From positions 509,501 through 573,500 of the forward strand of contig NC_058511.1 of NCBI RefSeq assembly GCF_020382885.2: a stretch of DNA of 64,000 nucleotides, written 5' to 3'. Shown piece by piece: positions 53,311 to 64,000 of the stretch. The position numbers and the translations under genes are program-made. Position 1 is the first letter of the stretch. Each line of letters begins with the position of its first letter. Source of the DNA: Scatophagus argus (Eukaryota > Chordata > Actinopteri > Scatophagidae). Below the pieces are notes generated by a model. That model had not been told where the DNA came from, did not search any database, and was given only the letters and a program-made list of their open reading frames with translations.

Positions 53311-53554
53311 TGTTGGACAGGATAAGTTAACTGTTATGACAGTGGAACCACAAAAGACCAAACATGAACCCCTCCTTGACTTACTGCGGAGGGATTCAGG
53401 GAGGGATGGTCTCACACAAATATTGATTCATAAAGACCCCTGTGATTGGTTCAGTAAGCTCAGTTACAAGCTTGTTTGGGGGCAGTCCTTTACCTAGTCG
53501 ACTTACAAAACCTTGTGGGATCATCAATTACCAGCAAAATGTCTTAGCAAGAAC

Positions 53555-56500
53555 TCACATCGACAGCTTTCTGGACTGGCTGTCCTTCACCCCGGAGCCC
53601 CGGTCCATTGTTTTACTTCGCTGGTCCAAAGTACTGGTCCTATGGTCTCTCTGGTCATGGGTACTGGGCCTGTGGTCTCTCTCGTCCAAGGTACTGGTCC
53701 TGTGGTCTCTCTGGTCCAAGGTACCAGTCCTGTGGTCTCTCTGGTCCATGGTACTGGTCCTATGGTTTCTCTGGTCGAAAGTACTGGTCCTATGGTCTCT
53801 CTGGTCCAATGCACTGGTCCTATGGTCTCTCTGGTCCAGGGCACTGGTCCTGTGGTCTCTCTGGTCCAGGGCGCTGGTTCTATGGTCCAATGTACTGGTT
53901 CTGTGGTCCATTGTAGTGGTTCTGTGCTCCATTATATTGTTCCTGTGATCCATGTTACTGGTTCTGTGGTCCAGTGTAATGGTTATGTGATCTCTCTGGT
54001 CTAGTGTGCTGGTCTTGTGGTCTACACTACTGGCTCTGTGGTCCAGTGTGCTGGCCCTGTCCAGGAGGCTGGTGGTGTTGCTGCGGATCAAGACTGGCAT
54101 AGAGGATGTGGCTTGGCTTGCCATAGTGAAGTGGGCAGTCCTCAAGGAGTCATCTATAAAACACAGGTGATGTATGAATAAAGACAATCAAATAGAGTGT
54201 CTCCTCTAAGTCCGTAACAGTCCGTGTTAGATGTGCAGGAGGTCATACCTTTGCTCGATAACACTGAGGGCTTCCCGGCTCCAGATGTACTGCTCAGCTC
54301 TTTCACTTTCCTGAAAACCAAAACCAAAAACAGAGTATACAAAAGCATGAACTTTGGTTTTGTTGAAGTTTGAGTATTCCAGATGAGATGTGGCAAACAG
54401 CAAGCTTCCAGTTGCCCCAGTGACCACACAGTGATCTCAAAGAGTACTGACCCCAGCCTGAGTACACTTCTACATCACCGCCCTGAGGCGGCTACTTCAA
54501 CTCTCACATGTTTGAAGCTGTAAAGTCATTTCTGTTTCTGGACTGCCATCATGGTGAAGAAGAAGCCAGAAAGCAACCAGGCCAAGAAGATTAACGCAGA
54601 GGCTCAGAGGAGGACCAAGATGTCCGACTAAATCTACAAACTGACAAAGGCCAAGAGGATGATTAAGGAGATCATCAAGCATGATTCCAGGAGGATCCTG
54701 CACAGATGTTGATCAGAAGTCCTATGGTCTTGTTCTTCTCTGAGTTCAGTCCAGAAATCCTGCCAAGACAACTAATTTCAACTGTTTGAACCCTCATTCT
54801 TTCAGCCTCAACCCAAAGACCAAGGATTGGTTGCCCCCATCTGGTCTTTACTAAACCTGATCCTAATAACAGCTGCAGTAAGTCAGTCTTTGCTAAGACC
54901 AGACTTGAGAATAGTCTTTGGTCGCACCAGCCAAACTTAAGTCCTGTTTGGCCTCTGGCTGTGTGTCTGTCCACATTTGTGGAATAAGTGTGCAGTGATA
55001 TCATGCTCGTTCTAAAGTTGATGCACAATCGTCCTCACAATATCAACCAGTGGTGTGACGTTTAAAGAACCTAATATCTAGATTTTGCCTTGATACCTGC
55101 TTCTAAGTAAGGGTAATATTAACACCTGTGAAGAAGACTTAAACCGTGATGTTTCAGGCACCAACCAACATACAGATCTCATGTTCCATTTTCCTGCACA
55201 TCTGAAGAAGACCCTGAGATTGTTGAGGTGACAGTTTAAACAGGACCAGTTCTTACAGAGGTCTGTCTGAGTTGGTAGATTTGGATGTCGTTGGCTGACT
55301 ACTGAGGGACCGACTCCGTGAAAGTTTAGCCTTCCTCATCTCTTTACCTGTAAGGAGAACAAATAGCATCATCATCACAATTTGAATTTCAGAGACGATT
55401 GATGTAAGGTTTAAACTCCACCATAGTCAACAATTTCGACAATTAGTTCAACAATTTTCCTGCGGGATCAATAAAGTTCTTATCTTAGTCAAGTATGTAC
55501 TGAATTACCACGAATACCACAGTGCAACTCATCCCTAAACTGTCCAAACAAGCTGAAATGTTCTGAGCTACATAAAGTCAGTTTCATTTTGTGCCAAGTT
55601 CTGAGTATTTTTATGAAACTGAAACTTTAACCACTTGTTTTCAGCACAAACAATGCTAACATGTCAACACCTTGTAAGCTGATAGAGTGAACTTGTAGCT
55701 GCTTATTTCCACAGGCAACAAGATCAAATAGAAGAAAACTGTGTTCATAGTTCACAGGTAGAACATTCTCTCAGTGTCCACATAGTCACAGCTCGTCTTC
55801 AGTCATATATTTGTCTTACTGGAGGAGGACAAGGTGGCTCCAGACGAAGACACAGACATGGATTTGGTAGCAGATAGACTGGTCTTACTGTCCCTTCCTG
55901 TCAAAGGCAGACAGTTTACAGAATGGACTAAAAAGCAGGAATACATTAATTAAAAAACTCTGACAAGTAATACACATCAATTAAAACGACTAACTGAACT
56001 ATTTTGACAAATCATCAAATTAACTCTCCTCTGTGGATCATTTTAGGCAAAAGTAAAACATCACAGTTTAGCTCACGTTTTCTCTCCGTATGTTTTTCAG
56101 AGTTCAGTTTATCTTCACTCTGCTGGCGCTCCAGATGTTCCTGATGGCAGAGGAGACATCATGAAAACAATGCAGAACTGAAGTGATTCAGACTGAACGT
56201 GATCTGTATGGTTCAGGCTTACCATCTCCAGCAGAAGAGTCTCCTCCTTTTCCTTCTTCTGGTCCAGTAAATCCCTCTCCTGCCTCTTGTGAAACTACAA
56301 AACCACAACAAACCGGATGGAGGAACATCAGAAGTGAAAAAAAAAACCTCAGATGTTTTCTATACTTTGGTCCTTTATGAGAACAAGCTGCTTACAGGCT
56401 CTGTGAGGTCCAGTTTGTCCAGTTCCAACACTGTCTGAAAAACATTGTGAGCACAATTAATTCATTGTGGATTATTATTCATGCAGACCTACAGAGTGTT

Positions 56501-59500
56501 CAGACAGACGTTCTGGACTGGTCTCAGGTTGTGAAGATGTTACCTTGCGGATCGTGGCCACCACATCCTTGTCCTTCTCTCTGCAGAGGAGTTTCTGGAC
56601 ACAGAACTCGAGCTTTTGCAGCAGTTGCTTATCAGCCGGCAAGCGCAGAGATGAACGCAATTTGGGCAACAGCTGGCAAAGCTTGTACCTGACAGACAGG
56701 TGGACATGCACACGGGCGTGTTACATCTGCTTTCTGATGGTGTAGGTTGCTGCACAGCACAGAACCGAACTGGACTGTCAGAACTACCTGACGTTAGCGA
56801 CAGGGTCATGGACAAGCTCAAGTGCTGGGATCAGGAAGTGTTTGTTGAAGTATTTTCTGGAGAAAACCTCAGTGGCTGTTTCGCAAACATCCAGGAACCT
56901 CAGACGGTTCCAGTAGCTCCGCCCCTGAGCCAGATCTAAAGATCAGAAACACAATGAGATGAAGAGTCAACACTTTGTCCAACAGCCATGAAAGGGTTCT
57001 GCAGTGGTTGACAGATCTTAAGTTTTCTGTCTCGTACACACTACAGTGGCAGTCCCTTAGCTGAGACAGAAATGCAGGTGTCAGTGATGGAAAATAACTG
57101 AGGTCACCCATTTATAAGTGACATCACAAACAGAGCACCAGAGACTGAACGACCACAAAAGTCGGACCTTGGATCAGTCGCTCCATCATCTCCTGTCGCT
57201 GCTCCTGTTTGCGGTTGTAACGCAGGAACGTGCAGAACGTCCGAGCTGCCTCCTTCTGAACTGGCAACACCTTCTGCAACAACAAGAACCAGAGTGGGAT
57301 CACCTGTCTGTTCAGCTGCTCTGTTTGTTGTATTGTGTCATGTCTCGCTGTGTTTTGTCGTATTGTTTCTGGTAGTGCTGACGTTGGTGGTGAGGATGAT
57401 GAAGATGCGAGGGGAGAAGCTCTGGTGCAGCAGTTCTCCAGGCAGCAGTCTGGCCAGGCAGCTGTAACGCTGCAGCAGCTTCTCATGCAGGCGCCAACGC
57501 AGAGAACATCCAACCTTCTGCTCCGCTAACAGCAGAGCTGACAGCAGCTCTGGGAACTTTGAAGGAACCACAGCAGTCAGTGGAGAACATAGAGGAACCA
57601 GAGGACAACAAAGAACCAAGCTTAGAAACAGGGAAGCGACAGACAGAGTATAATCGTAGCATAGTCAACAAATGTTACACTCAGAACTAAGGTTATTGCT
57701 GGAGGTTTATTTTCTTACCTTGTTGTCCAGCGTCAGGTTGTCTCCTCTGGAAAGAACCACCTCCAAAGTTTCCTCTAGGTGATTCATTAGAGCGTCCAAC
57801 ACCTCAACAACAACAAAGACTTTGGCATGTGAAACGGACACATACAAAACTAATTTCTGAATAACAACATCTGAGAGTGTTGGCATTGCGCACGGACTCA
57901 CCTCCAGAGAGTCGTCCTGCAGCAGAACTAGGAGCTCTTTGTGGACCAGCTGAATGTTTGAACCGAGCAGCTTCACCACCTAACAGGAAGGGGTGGGACC
58001 CATGTGACATCACAGAAGGGCGCTTTTCAAAGCACAGACTGATGCACAGTGTCCCTGTATATTGAACCCTGGTGTGTTGCTCAGTCTGGTCTGATCATAA
58101 TAGATCTTTCCTCTAGTGACACCTTCACGACAAACTTTACCTTTTAGCTCCGCTGCTGGTCAGACTGTAAGAACAGATAAATCATCAAGATGTTGTTTAT
58201 TGTCTGACCTGGTGGAAACTGGCTGCAGCACTTCGTCGAACGCTGACCTCTGGGTCACAACAAAGGCTGGAAAAACTCGGGTAGAGCTCAGACAGGAAGT
58301 GAGCAGAGTCAGAAAACACCACCATAGCCTGCAGACAGAGAGAGACACAGATCGGAAAGTGACATCAACCGCCTGGAGGACTGAAGATTGAACTGAACTC
58401 TGGGGTCCTGTATCTCAGTGTGTGTATTTCTGTGTCTACCGGCAGGTTGTAGCAGCAGTTGCAGCGGATCAGCATTGACTCATTGTTGCCATCAGTTTGG
58501 TTTCCTTCAGTCTGCAGACCAGCGAGACACAACACCTTAAACCTCTGCAGCAACCGGCCTTTCTGCTCATTTGACAAAGACCCTGAAACATAACAACCAC
58601 TCATCAGAGACTCACCTTACCAACATGCTGCACCTTCAGATTCTGAAAATCAGGAACAACCCTGCTGGAGTCCAAAACCTTCTGAGAACATATTGGACTT
58701 TCCGCCTGGAACAAAGGCACATCTCTCTCTCTCTGGTTCTACAGGGACTTGTAGCAACAACCCTGGTACATCATACTCCCAAAGTAGCCCCCACAAGATA
58801 CCTAAAGAGACATGGACATAAACCTTGACCAAGCTCTCAAAAGAAATATAGACAGACTGGAAGGACAAACTCCTGTGACCCCTCCAAAATCTTTTTGGTC
58901 CACCTTCTGGTCCACAGCTTCTTTCCCCCTTTTTAAGAAGTTAGAAACCAAAGCATGGGGTTGCCACTCCACGGGTACTGTCCTCTGCATCCAGCGAGGT
59001 CCCCTAGAGCATCTCTGTGTGAATCTCAGCAACCCCCAGTACCCTACAACTGCAACTAATCCTGTCTCTGCTGTCTCTACTGTGTGACACCAGTGTTGAA
59101 GCTCACCTGCCAGGCCACTGCAGAGCTTCCCAAACTGGAAGGACAACGAAGCCACAACAGCCTCGTCTGCCTGCGAAGACACGTCGCACACTGACATCAC
59201 CAGAGGAACCACGACATGGAGTCTGTCATCTGAGAGAGGAGGAGGGGGATTTAAGAGTCTTTGCAGATCTCTGGACTTCTGACTTACTGCTGCTGACAGA
59301 GGGCGACTACACCTAGAACTGATTCCGTAAGAAGGCAAAGTGTGCTTCTTTGTCACCTATTTTTGTTTTCTGTCTGACATGAGATCTCAGTCTCAGGAAA
59401 CTTTAACTTTAAGCTGACACTGACTGACCACAGCTCCGCCTGACGACTCACCGCTGTCCATCATCTCCATCAGGTTGATGATGGTGTCGAAGGCAGCGAG

Positions 59501-62500
59501 ACGGACGCTGCTCTCCTCGTCTTCGGCGAGCTCCACCAGTTCAGGCAGCAGCTCCGTCCTGGTGTCGTCCACCCTGAGGGAGCGACAGGAGACGCACTGT
59601 CTCACCACAGCAGGGTGTTTGATTTGTGTTTGGCTTTGACCCCGTGTTTGGTGAAGTTTACCCCATTGCTCTGGCCATGCTCTCCAGCTGACGGCACATG
59701 CAGGCTCGGACCTCAAACTCCACATCCTGACATAACGAACGAACCAGCGGCAGCAGCTCCTTCTTCACTCTGACACAAAGGAAAGACTCCAGTGATTATC
59801 AGAGCAGGTAGAATGACACACCTGAGCTCAACATACAGGAATACACATAATCAACTAATGATATTCATTTGAATAAATAACAGTGGCTGATGTTGTGCGT
59901 GTGTACAGTATACAGTGTATGTAGTACTACAGTGTTCATGGCGTGTTGCAGCTCACATTTGAGAATCAAACTTGCAGGCGACTTTCCCTAAAATGCGGCA
60001 GCTGGCCAGACGAGCCTGAAGAGAGTGAGACAGCTGGGACTGAGAGAGGAGAGGGTTCAGCACCTGCAGAGAGACAGACAGGTAGCCACACAGACAGAGA
60101 GAGACGTGTAAATACACACAGGAAGACTGAGTTATCTTAAAAACCAGAAGACAGGTTGACTCAGAGGGAGAGAGAAGCAGACATGAGAGAGAGACACACA
60201 CGTCTTCTGGGCATCTTATTTCCCTAATCGAGCTGCCCAGGCTGTTTTGGGGATGGAAGTTGGGACTTTAAACTGCTCTAATGCTGATCAGTAATGAGTG
60301 ATGAGTGTTTGTGCAAAGTATTGATCAGGAAGTGTTGTAACTGTTGGATAACCTCCTGTTTGATGGTCTCCTTGGGGAGAGCGTTGATAGCCAACAGCAG
60401 AGTCTCCAACCACGCGTTGCTCACAACTGTGAAACAACACAGAACAGCAACAGCAACATCAACATCAACACTGTGACACGGACATCACTATCAATGTCAG
60501 CATCAGCAACATCAGTGTCAACTTCAAAACTTGTCTTCTGTTGTTACCTGTGTCTCGGTGGTTCAGGTGTAGCAGGACGGTCTTCAGGATGGAGTAGGTG
60601 TGGGTGTGGATCAGGATGATGTCATCCTGCAGGATGGTCAAAAACGATGCTGCTGCCGCAAGCTGGATTTCTGCCGCGGCTCCGTTCAGGACCTCCTGAA
60701 TCATGCAGGACAGGTTACCTGAATGACACACCTGTGCAACACTCCTGACATTTCTCACAGTGACCACCCACCCATAAAAGTTCACATCCTGAGTCGACAG
60801 GGACTGATGCCGAGACACCCGTCAGAGTCTGTACAGAGCATCCGGAAAGTATTCACACCGCTTCGCCTTTTCCACATTTCATGCTACAGTCTCATTCCAA
60901 AATGGATTCGATTCATTTTTTCCCTCAAAATTCTACACAAAATACCTCATAATGACAAAGTGAAACAAGCTTGATCTATGTGGAGTTTGCATGTTCTCCC
61001 TGTGCCTGCGTGGGTTTTCTCCGGGTTCTCCGGCTTCCTCCCACAATACCAAAAACATGCACATTAGGTTAATTGGCTGCTCTACATTGCCCCCTAGGTG
61101 TGAGTGTGAGGTTGTCTGTCTTTGTGTGTTGGCCCTGCGATTGACTGGCGACCAGTGCAGGGTCGCCTCTCGCCCGTAGTCAGCTGGGATAGGCTCCAGG
61201 GGTCACAGATCTGGGGAGGGGCACAGAAAGACTTCTGCTGCATTAAAGGTCTCAAAGAGCACAGTGGCTTCCATAATCCACAAGCGGAAGAAGTTTGGAA
61301 CCACCAGGACTCTTCCTAGAGCTGGCCGCCCAGCTAAACTGAGTGATCGGGGTAGAAGGGCCTTAGTCAGGGAGGTGACCAAGAACCCAATGGTCACTCT
61401 GACAGAGCTCCAGTGTTGCTCTGTGGAGAGGGGAGAACCTTCAAGAAGGACAACCATTTCTGCAGCACCTCACCAATCAGGCCTGTATGGCCAGACGGAA
61501 GCCACTCCTCAGTAAAATGCATATGGAAGCCCTCCTGGAGTTTGCCAAAAGGCACCTGAAGGACTCTCGGACCACGAGAAACACAATTCTCTGGTCTGAT
61601 GAAACAAAGATTTAACTCTATGGCTTGAATGACAAGCGTCATGTCTGGAGGAAACCAGGTACTGCTCATCACCTGGCCAATACCAATTCACCTGTGAAGC
61701 ATGGTGGTGGTAGCTTCATGCTGCGGGGATGTTCTGCAGCAGGAACTGGGAGACCAGCAAGGGTCGAGGGAAGGACGACTGCAGAAAAATGTATAGAGAC
61801 ATCCTGCTGACAACCTGCTCCAGAGGCTGGACCTCTGACTGGACCTCAGACTGGGGTGAAGGTTTATCTTCCAACAGGACAAAGACCCTCAGCATACAGC
61901 CAACATCACAAAGGACTGGCTTCAGGACAACTCTGTGAATGTTCCTGAGTGGCCCGGCCAGAGCCCAGACCTGAACCCCATTGAGCATCTCTGGAGAGAT
62001 CTGAAAACGGCTTTGCACCGACGCTCCCCATCCAACCTGATGGAGCTTGAGAGGTTCTGCATTGGAGGTGGAGAAACTGCCCAAACTTACAGGATCAGAC
62101 TCAAACAGACTTCAGGCTGTAACTGCTGCCAAAGGGGCTTCAACAAAGTGTTGATCACAGGCTGTGAATACTTATGTACGTGTTATATTTTTGTTTTTTA
62201 TTTTTGATAAATTTGAAACAAAATTCAAGCAAACTTGTTTCATTTTGTCATTATGAGGTATTTTGTGTAGAATTTTGAGGAAAAAATTGAATTGAATCCA
62301 TTTTGGAATGAGACTGTAACACAACAGAATGTGGAAAAGGCGAAGCGGTGTGAATACTGTCCGGATGCTCTGTATGTGAAAACCCTTTAAGGGCACAGCC
62401 TTTCCAACACACGCTTAACGTGAAGCAGCGCTTTGACTAAGTTTTAAAAGAACGTTTTGGTTTCACACAGGAGGTGAACCCTGGTCTCCTTGACCTCCAC

Positions 62501-63537
62501 CCCCCTTGGGCTTTGTAAACTACAAGGGGTGGTGCAGCTGCTCTGACAGTCTCATACTGATGGGTTTGCGGTGGAGCTGTTTTTGTTTTGTTTTATGAAG
62601 CGAAGCGTTTAAAGTCTGGTGTGTCTCCAGCAGACAGTAAGGGGTCCCTGCTGGGTCTGGATTTGATGCTCAGGGATGTGACAGAACACTGACAGACAGC
62701 GTAACTGATGTTACTGCGTACGTACCCGAACCTTTGGTACCACCCGACGAAACGTCTCCGCTGGGTTCTGGCGGACAAGGCTTGGCAGGTTACTGATGAC
62801 ACTCGCTCTCTGCACCTCCTGACCCACGCTGACAACACAAGAGGAAGAACACGAGTGAAAACATTCAGCACAGCTCAACTGAGAGTAAAAAATGAAACAC
62901 CTGAATTTGGATCTGAGCCAATAAAGAGCCAGCACTTCAACCATAAAGACTCTAATCAGTGACCTGCTCTCAGGTCCGAACATGGATCGATCACCTCAGG
63001 TGATATCAGTTCAAATCCTGAGTTCTCTCCACATTCTAGACTCCGTGAGTCCTGCAGCTTCAGTCCGGCTTCTGTGACAGGTTTCAGTTCAGACGCTGAA
63101 TGAGTTCAGTGAACTAGTTTAGAGCCTCTGGGATCTCACTACTATTACCTTCAGTGTTTAATTGGCTTCAAAGTTTGCTGGGTCTGAGGAAAGGACTGAG
63201 CTGCTTCTCCACCCACCTTCTTCCTTCACCTTAGACTCCGTACAGCAGAAACCCTTCTACCCATAAAAGATTTTTCATTTGTTGTGGATTCATCTGTTTT
63301 CTTCCTCACTCTGACTGTTTCTGGACCGACTGAAAAACGATGAGAAAAACTCTCTGCTGCAGGTGAACATTTGTTTCTGCTCCACAGTGGAAGAAACCAT
63401 CTGTTAGCATGACTGCTGTTAGTTTCTGAAACTACAGAGCGAGACACAGCACCCAGCTGCTACCTGAGCAGGTAGACCGCCCTCTCGATGTCGTTCAGGT
63501 CTTCATCCACAGTCAGCTGATCGATCTCCTCCGCCGT
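53555..63537 (-). CDS. ppp4r4: protein phosphatase 4 regulatory subunit 4 (5' end outside window)
   Basis: HEAT-repeat regulatory subunit of cytosolic PP4. Exons (minus order): 63464-63537, 62726-62828, 60548-60695, 60353-60426, 59957-60063, 59662-59769, 59452-59573, 59107-59229, 58440-58582, 58209-58328, 57902-57979, 57719-57802, 57383-57556, 57168-57270, 56788-56935, 56544-56688, 56396-56434, 56223-56294, 56077-56140, 55820-55897, 55257-55347, 54249-54310, 53555-54153. The visible part is 2859 nt, 952 residues plus stop; human PPP4R4 is 873 in total. Signatures are [87 protein letters not shown], a coiled charged segment ([20 protein letters not shown]), a Ser-rich tail and the ending [11 protein letters not shown]. 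The first exon(s) must lie beyond 64000. The last exon contains a long tandem repeat not known from the human protein. Confidence 0.93.
53620..54050 (-). repeat. coding minisatellite in last exon of ppp4r4
   Basis: A 30-bp unit (minus strand) encoding [10 protein letters not shown], repeated about nine times (53630-53870), then shorter 21-bp units encoding DHRTSxL/M between about 53870 and 54050. The frame stays open throughout and the exon is anchored on both sides by PPP4R4-like sequence (DDSLRTAHF upstream, KDSQSRK downstream). Both lengths are multiples of three. Confidence 0.9.
58583..59106. other. ppp4r4 intron with unexplained open frames
   Basis: Intron between exons 59107-59229 and 58440-58582. 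Plus-strand frame 58812-59087 and an overlapping minus frame show no similarity I can name. The sequence looks inserted (higher complexity than nearby introns) but no termini are visible. Confidence 0.35.
60834..62372 (+). mobile_element. Tc1-like DNA transposon, inactivated
   Basis: Inverted termini begin CAGAGCATCCGGAAAGTATTC and end in the mirror image, with TA duplications at 60832-60833 and 62373-62374. Over 100 bp of each end is complementary. The plus strand holds a broken transposase: a helix-turn-helix region (61300-61420, [20 protein letters not shown]), then, after frame breaks and stops, a DDE-region relic with HTANITKDW and [16 protein letters not shown] (61890-62020). It sits in the ppp4r4 intron between exons 62726-62828 and 60548-60695. 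Confidence 0.92.
60985..61205 (+). repeat. dispersed teleost repeat nested in the Tc1-like element
   Basis: Contains GTGGGTTTTCTCCGGGTTCT, AAAAACATGCACATTAGGTT, TTGACTGGCGACC and AGCTGGGATAGGCTCCAG, the hallmarks of a very common fish dispersed sequence. It interrupts the Tc1-like element between its left terminus and the transposase relic, so it inserted later. Confidence 0.75.
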
Positions 63538-63926
63538 CTGACAGGAAACAGCAAACACAGTCAGACAACTCAGGAATAGGCAATTTGAGTTTAAGTTTTT
63601 GTTTAATTCATGATAAAAGCTTCCAGTAGTGAATGCATCATGGACACCTCTACAGAGGAAGTCCAGAGGAAGTCCCATAAACAAAATGGCTGCAGTGACA
63701 GGAAGAGGTGGATCAGTTCCACAGATCTCAGTTACCCATCACAGTTAATATGAGCTGCTGAATCCTGCTCATGCTAATGGTGCTAATGGTGCTAATGTGC
63801 TTCACTCAGTGGAGGCCAAAGCAACTCGTTAGCATCCTTAGCACGATTAGCACAAGTTCAGATAAAAGAAAAGCTGTTCTCAGGATGTTATTCACTTTGT
63901 TTCCCACAGTGTGGTGTGGGAGCAGT

Positions 63927-63930
<4 letters not shown>

Positions 63931-63960
<30 letters not shown>
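63931..63960. repeat. (CA)n microsatellite
   Basis: About 15 perfect CA units within the upstream ppp4r4 intron. Confidence 0.95.
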
Positions 63961-63963
<3 letters not shown>

Positions 63964-64000
63964 TCACTGCTGATTGGACGGATGCAGACTGTAGTGTGTG

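Noticed and set aside
53442-54004. Plus-strand frames of 163-168 codons over the ppp4r4 last exon
   Set aside because: Antisense to the coding minisatellite; only the minus frame is anchored by PPP4R4-like sequence and a splice acceptor.
54551-54710. Lysine-rich plus-strand frame starting [10 protein letters not shown], possible processed pseudogene
   Set aside because: Interrupted by a stop after about 26 codons and I cannot match it to any family; left unassigned in the ppp4r4 intron.

Overview
This is vertebrate, almost certainly teleost, nuclear DNA. Genes have many short exons with GT-AG introns. The repeats are typical of fish: a Tc1-like transposon, a fish LINE, a pogo-type deletion derivative and many mini- and microsatellites. 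An egg-coat ZP gene is present. Every gene I recognise except the ZP gene has its human orthologue on the long arm of chromosome 14, so the window looks like a compact fish version of an ancestral chr14q block. No prokaryotic features are present. Exon borders were placed by eye from splice dinucleotides, reading phase and family similarity. In vipas39, ahsa1, brf1, btbd6, the ZP gene, xrcc3 and the serpin the exon lengths sum to a multiple of three.

Layout. 1-2.1 kb: gpr132 (proton-sensing/lysolipid-type GPCR), minus strand. 2.1-4.4 kb: intergenic with a TGTC microsatellite. 4.4-7.6 kb: decayed, rearranged LINE, minus strand. 7.6-15.1 kb: a large complex tandem array built from a ~17-18 bp palindromic minisatellite (core GTAATCNGATTAC), three long duplicated segments, and eleven extra copies of one vipas39 exon. 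15.2-19.6 kb: vipas39, minus. 20.7-23.1 kb: ahsa1, plus, head-to-head with vipas39. 23.7-42.1 kb: brf1, minus, 18 coding exons. Two plus-strand genes sit inside brf1 introns: btbd6 (intron 5) and a 20-exon ZP-domain gene (intron 1). 43.2-45.8 kb: xrcc3, plus, head-to-head with brf1. 45.8-49.1 kb: intergenic, with a 36-bp minisatellite carrying a CCAAT box in each unit. 49.1-51.2 kb: a secreted serpin most like SERPINA10. 52.6-53.3 kb: degenerate tandem repeat. 53.6-64 kb: ppp4r4, minus, with its 5' end outside the window, a Tc1-like element in an intron and an expanded 10-residue repeat in its last exon.

The genes do not form one pathway. They are mostly housekeeping genes: Pol III initiation (brf1), homologous recombination (xrcc3), HSP90 co-chaperone (ahsa1), vesicle sorting (vipas39), Cul3 adaptor (btbd6) and PP4 regulator (ppp4r4). 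The serpin, the GPCR and the ZP gene are tissue-specific. The most unusual features are the vipas39 exon caught up in the palindromic array, the pogo-type insertion touching a splice donor of the ZP gene, the coding minisatellite in ppp4r4, and the serpin's atypical reactive-loop hinge.
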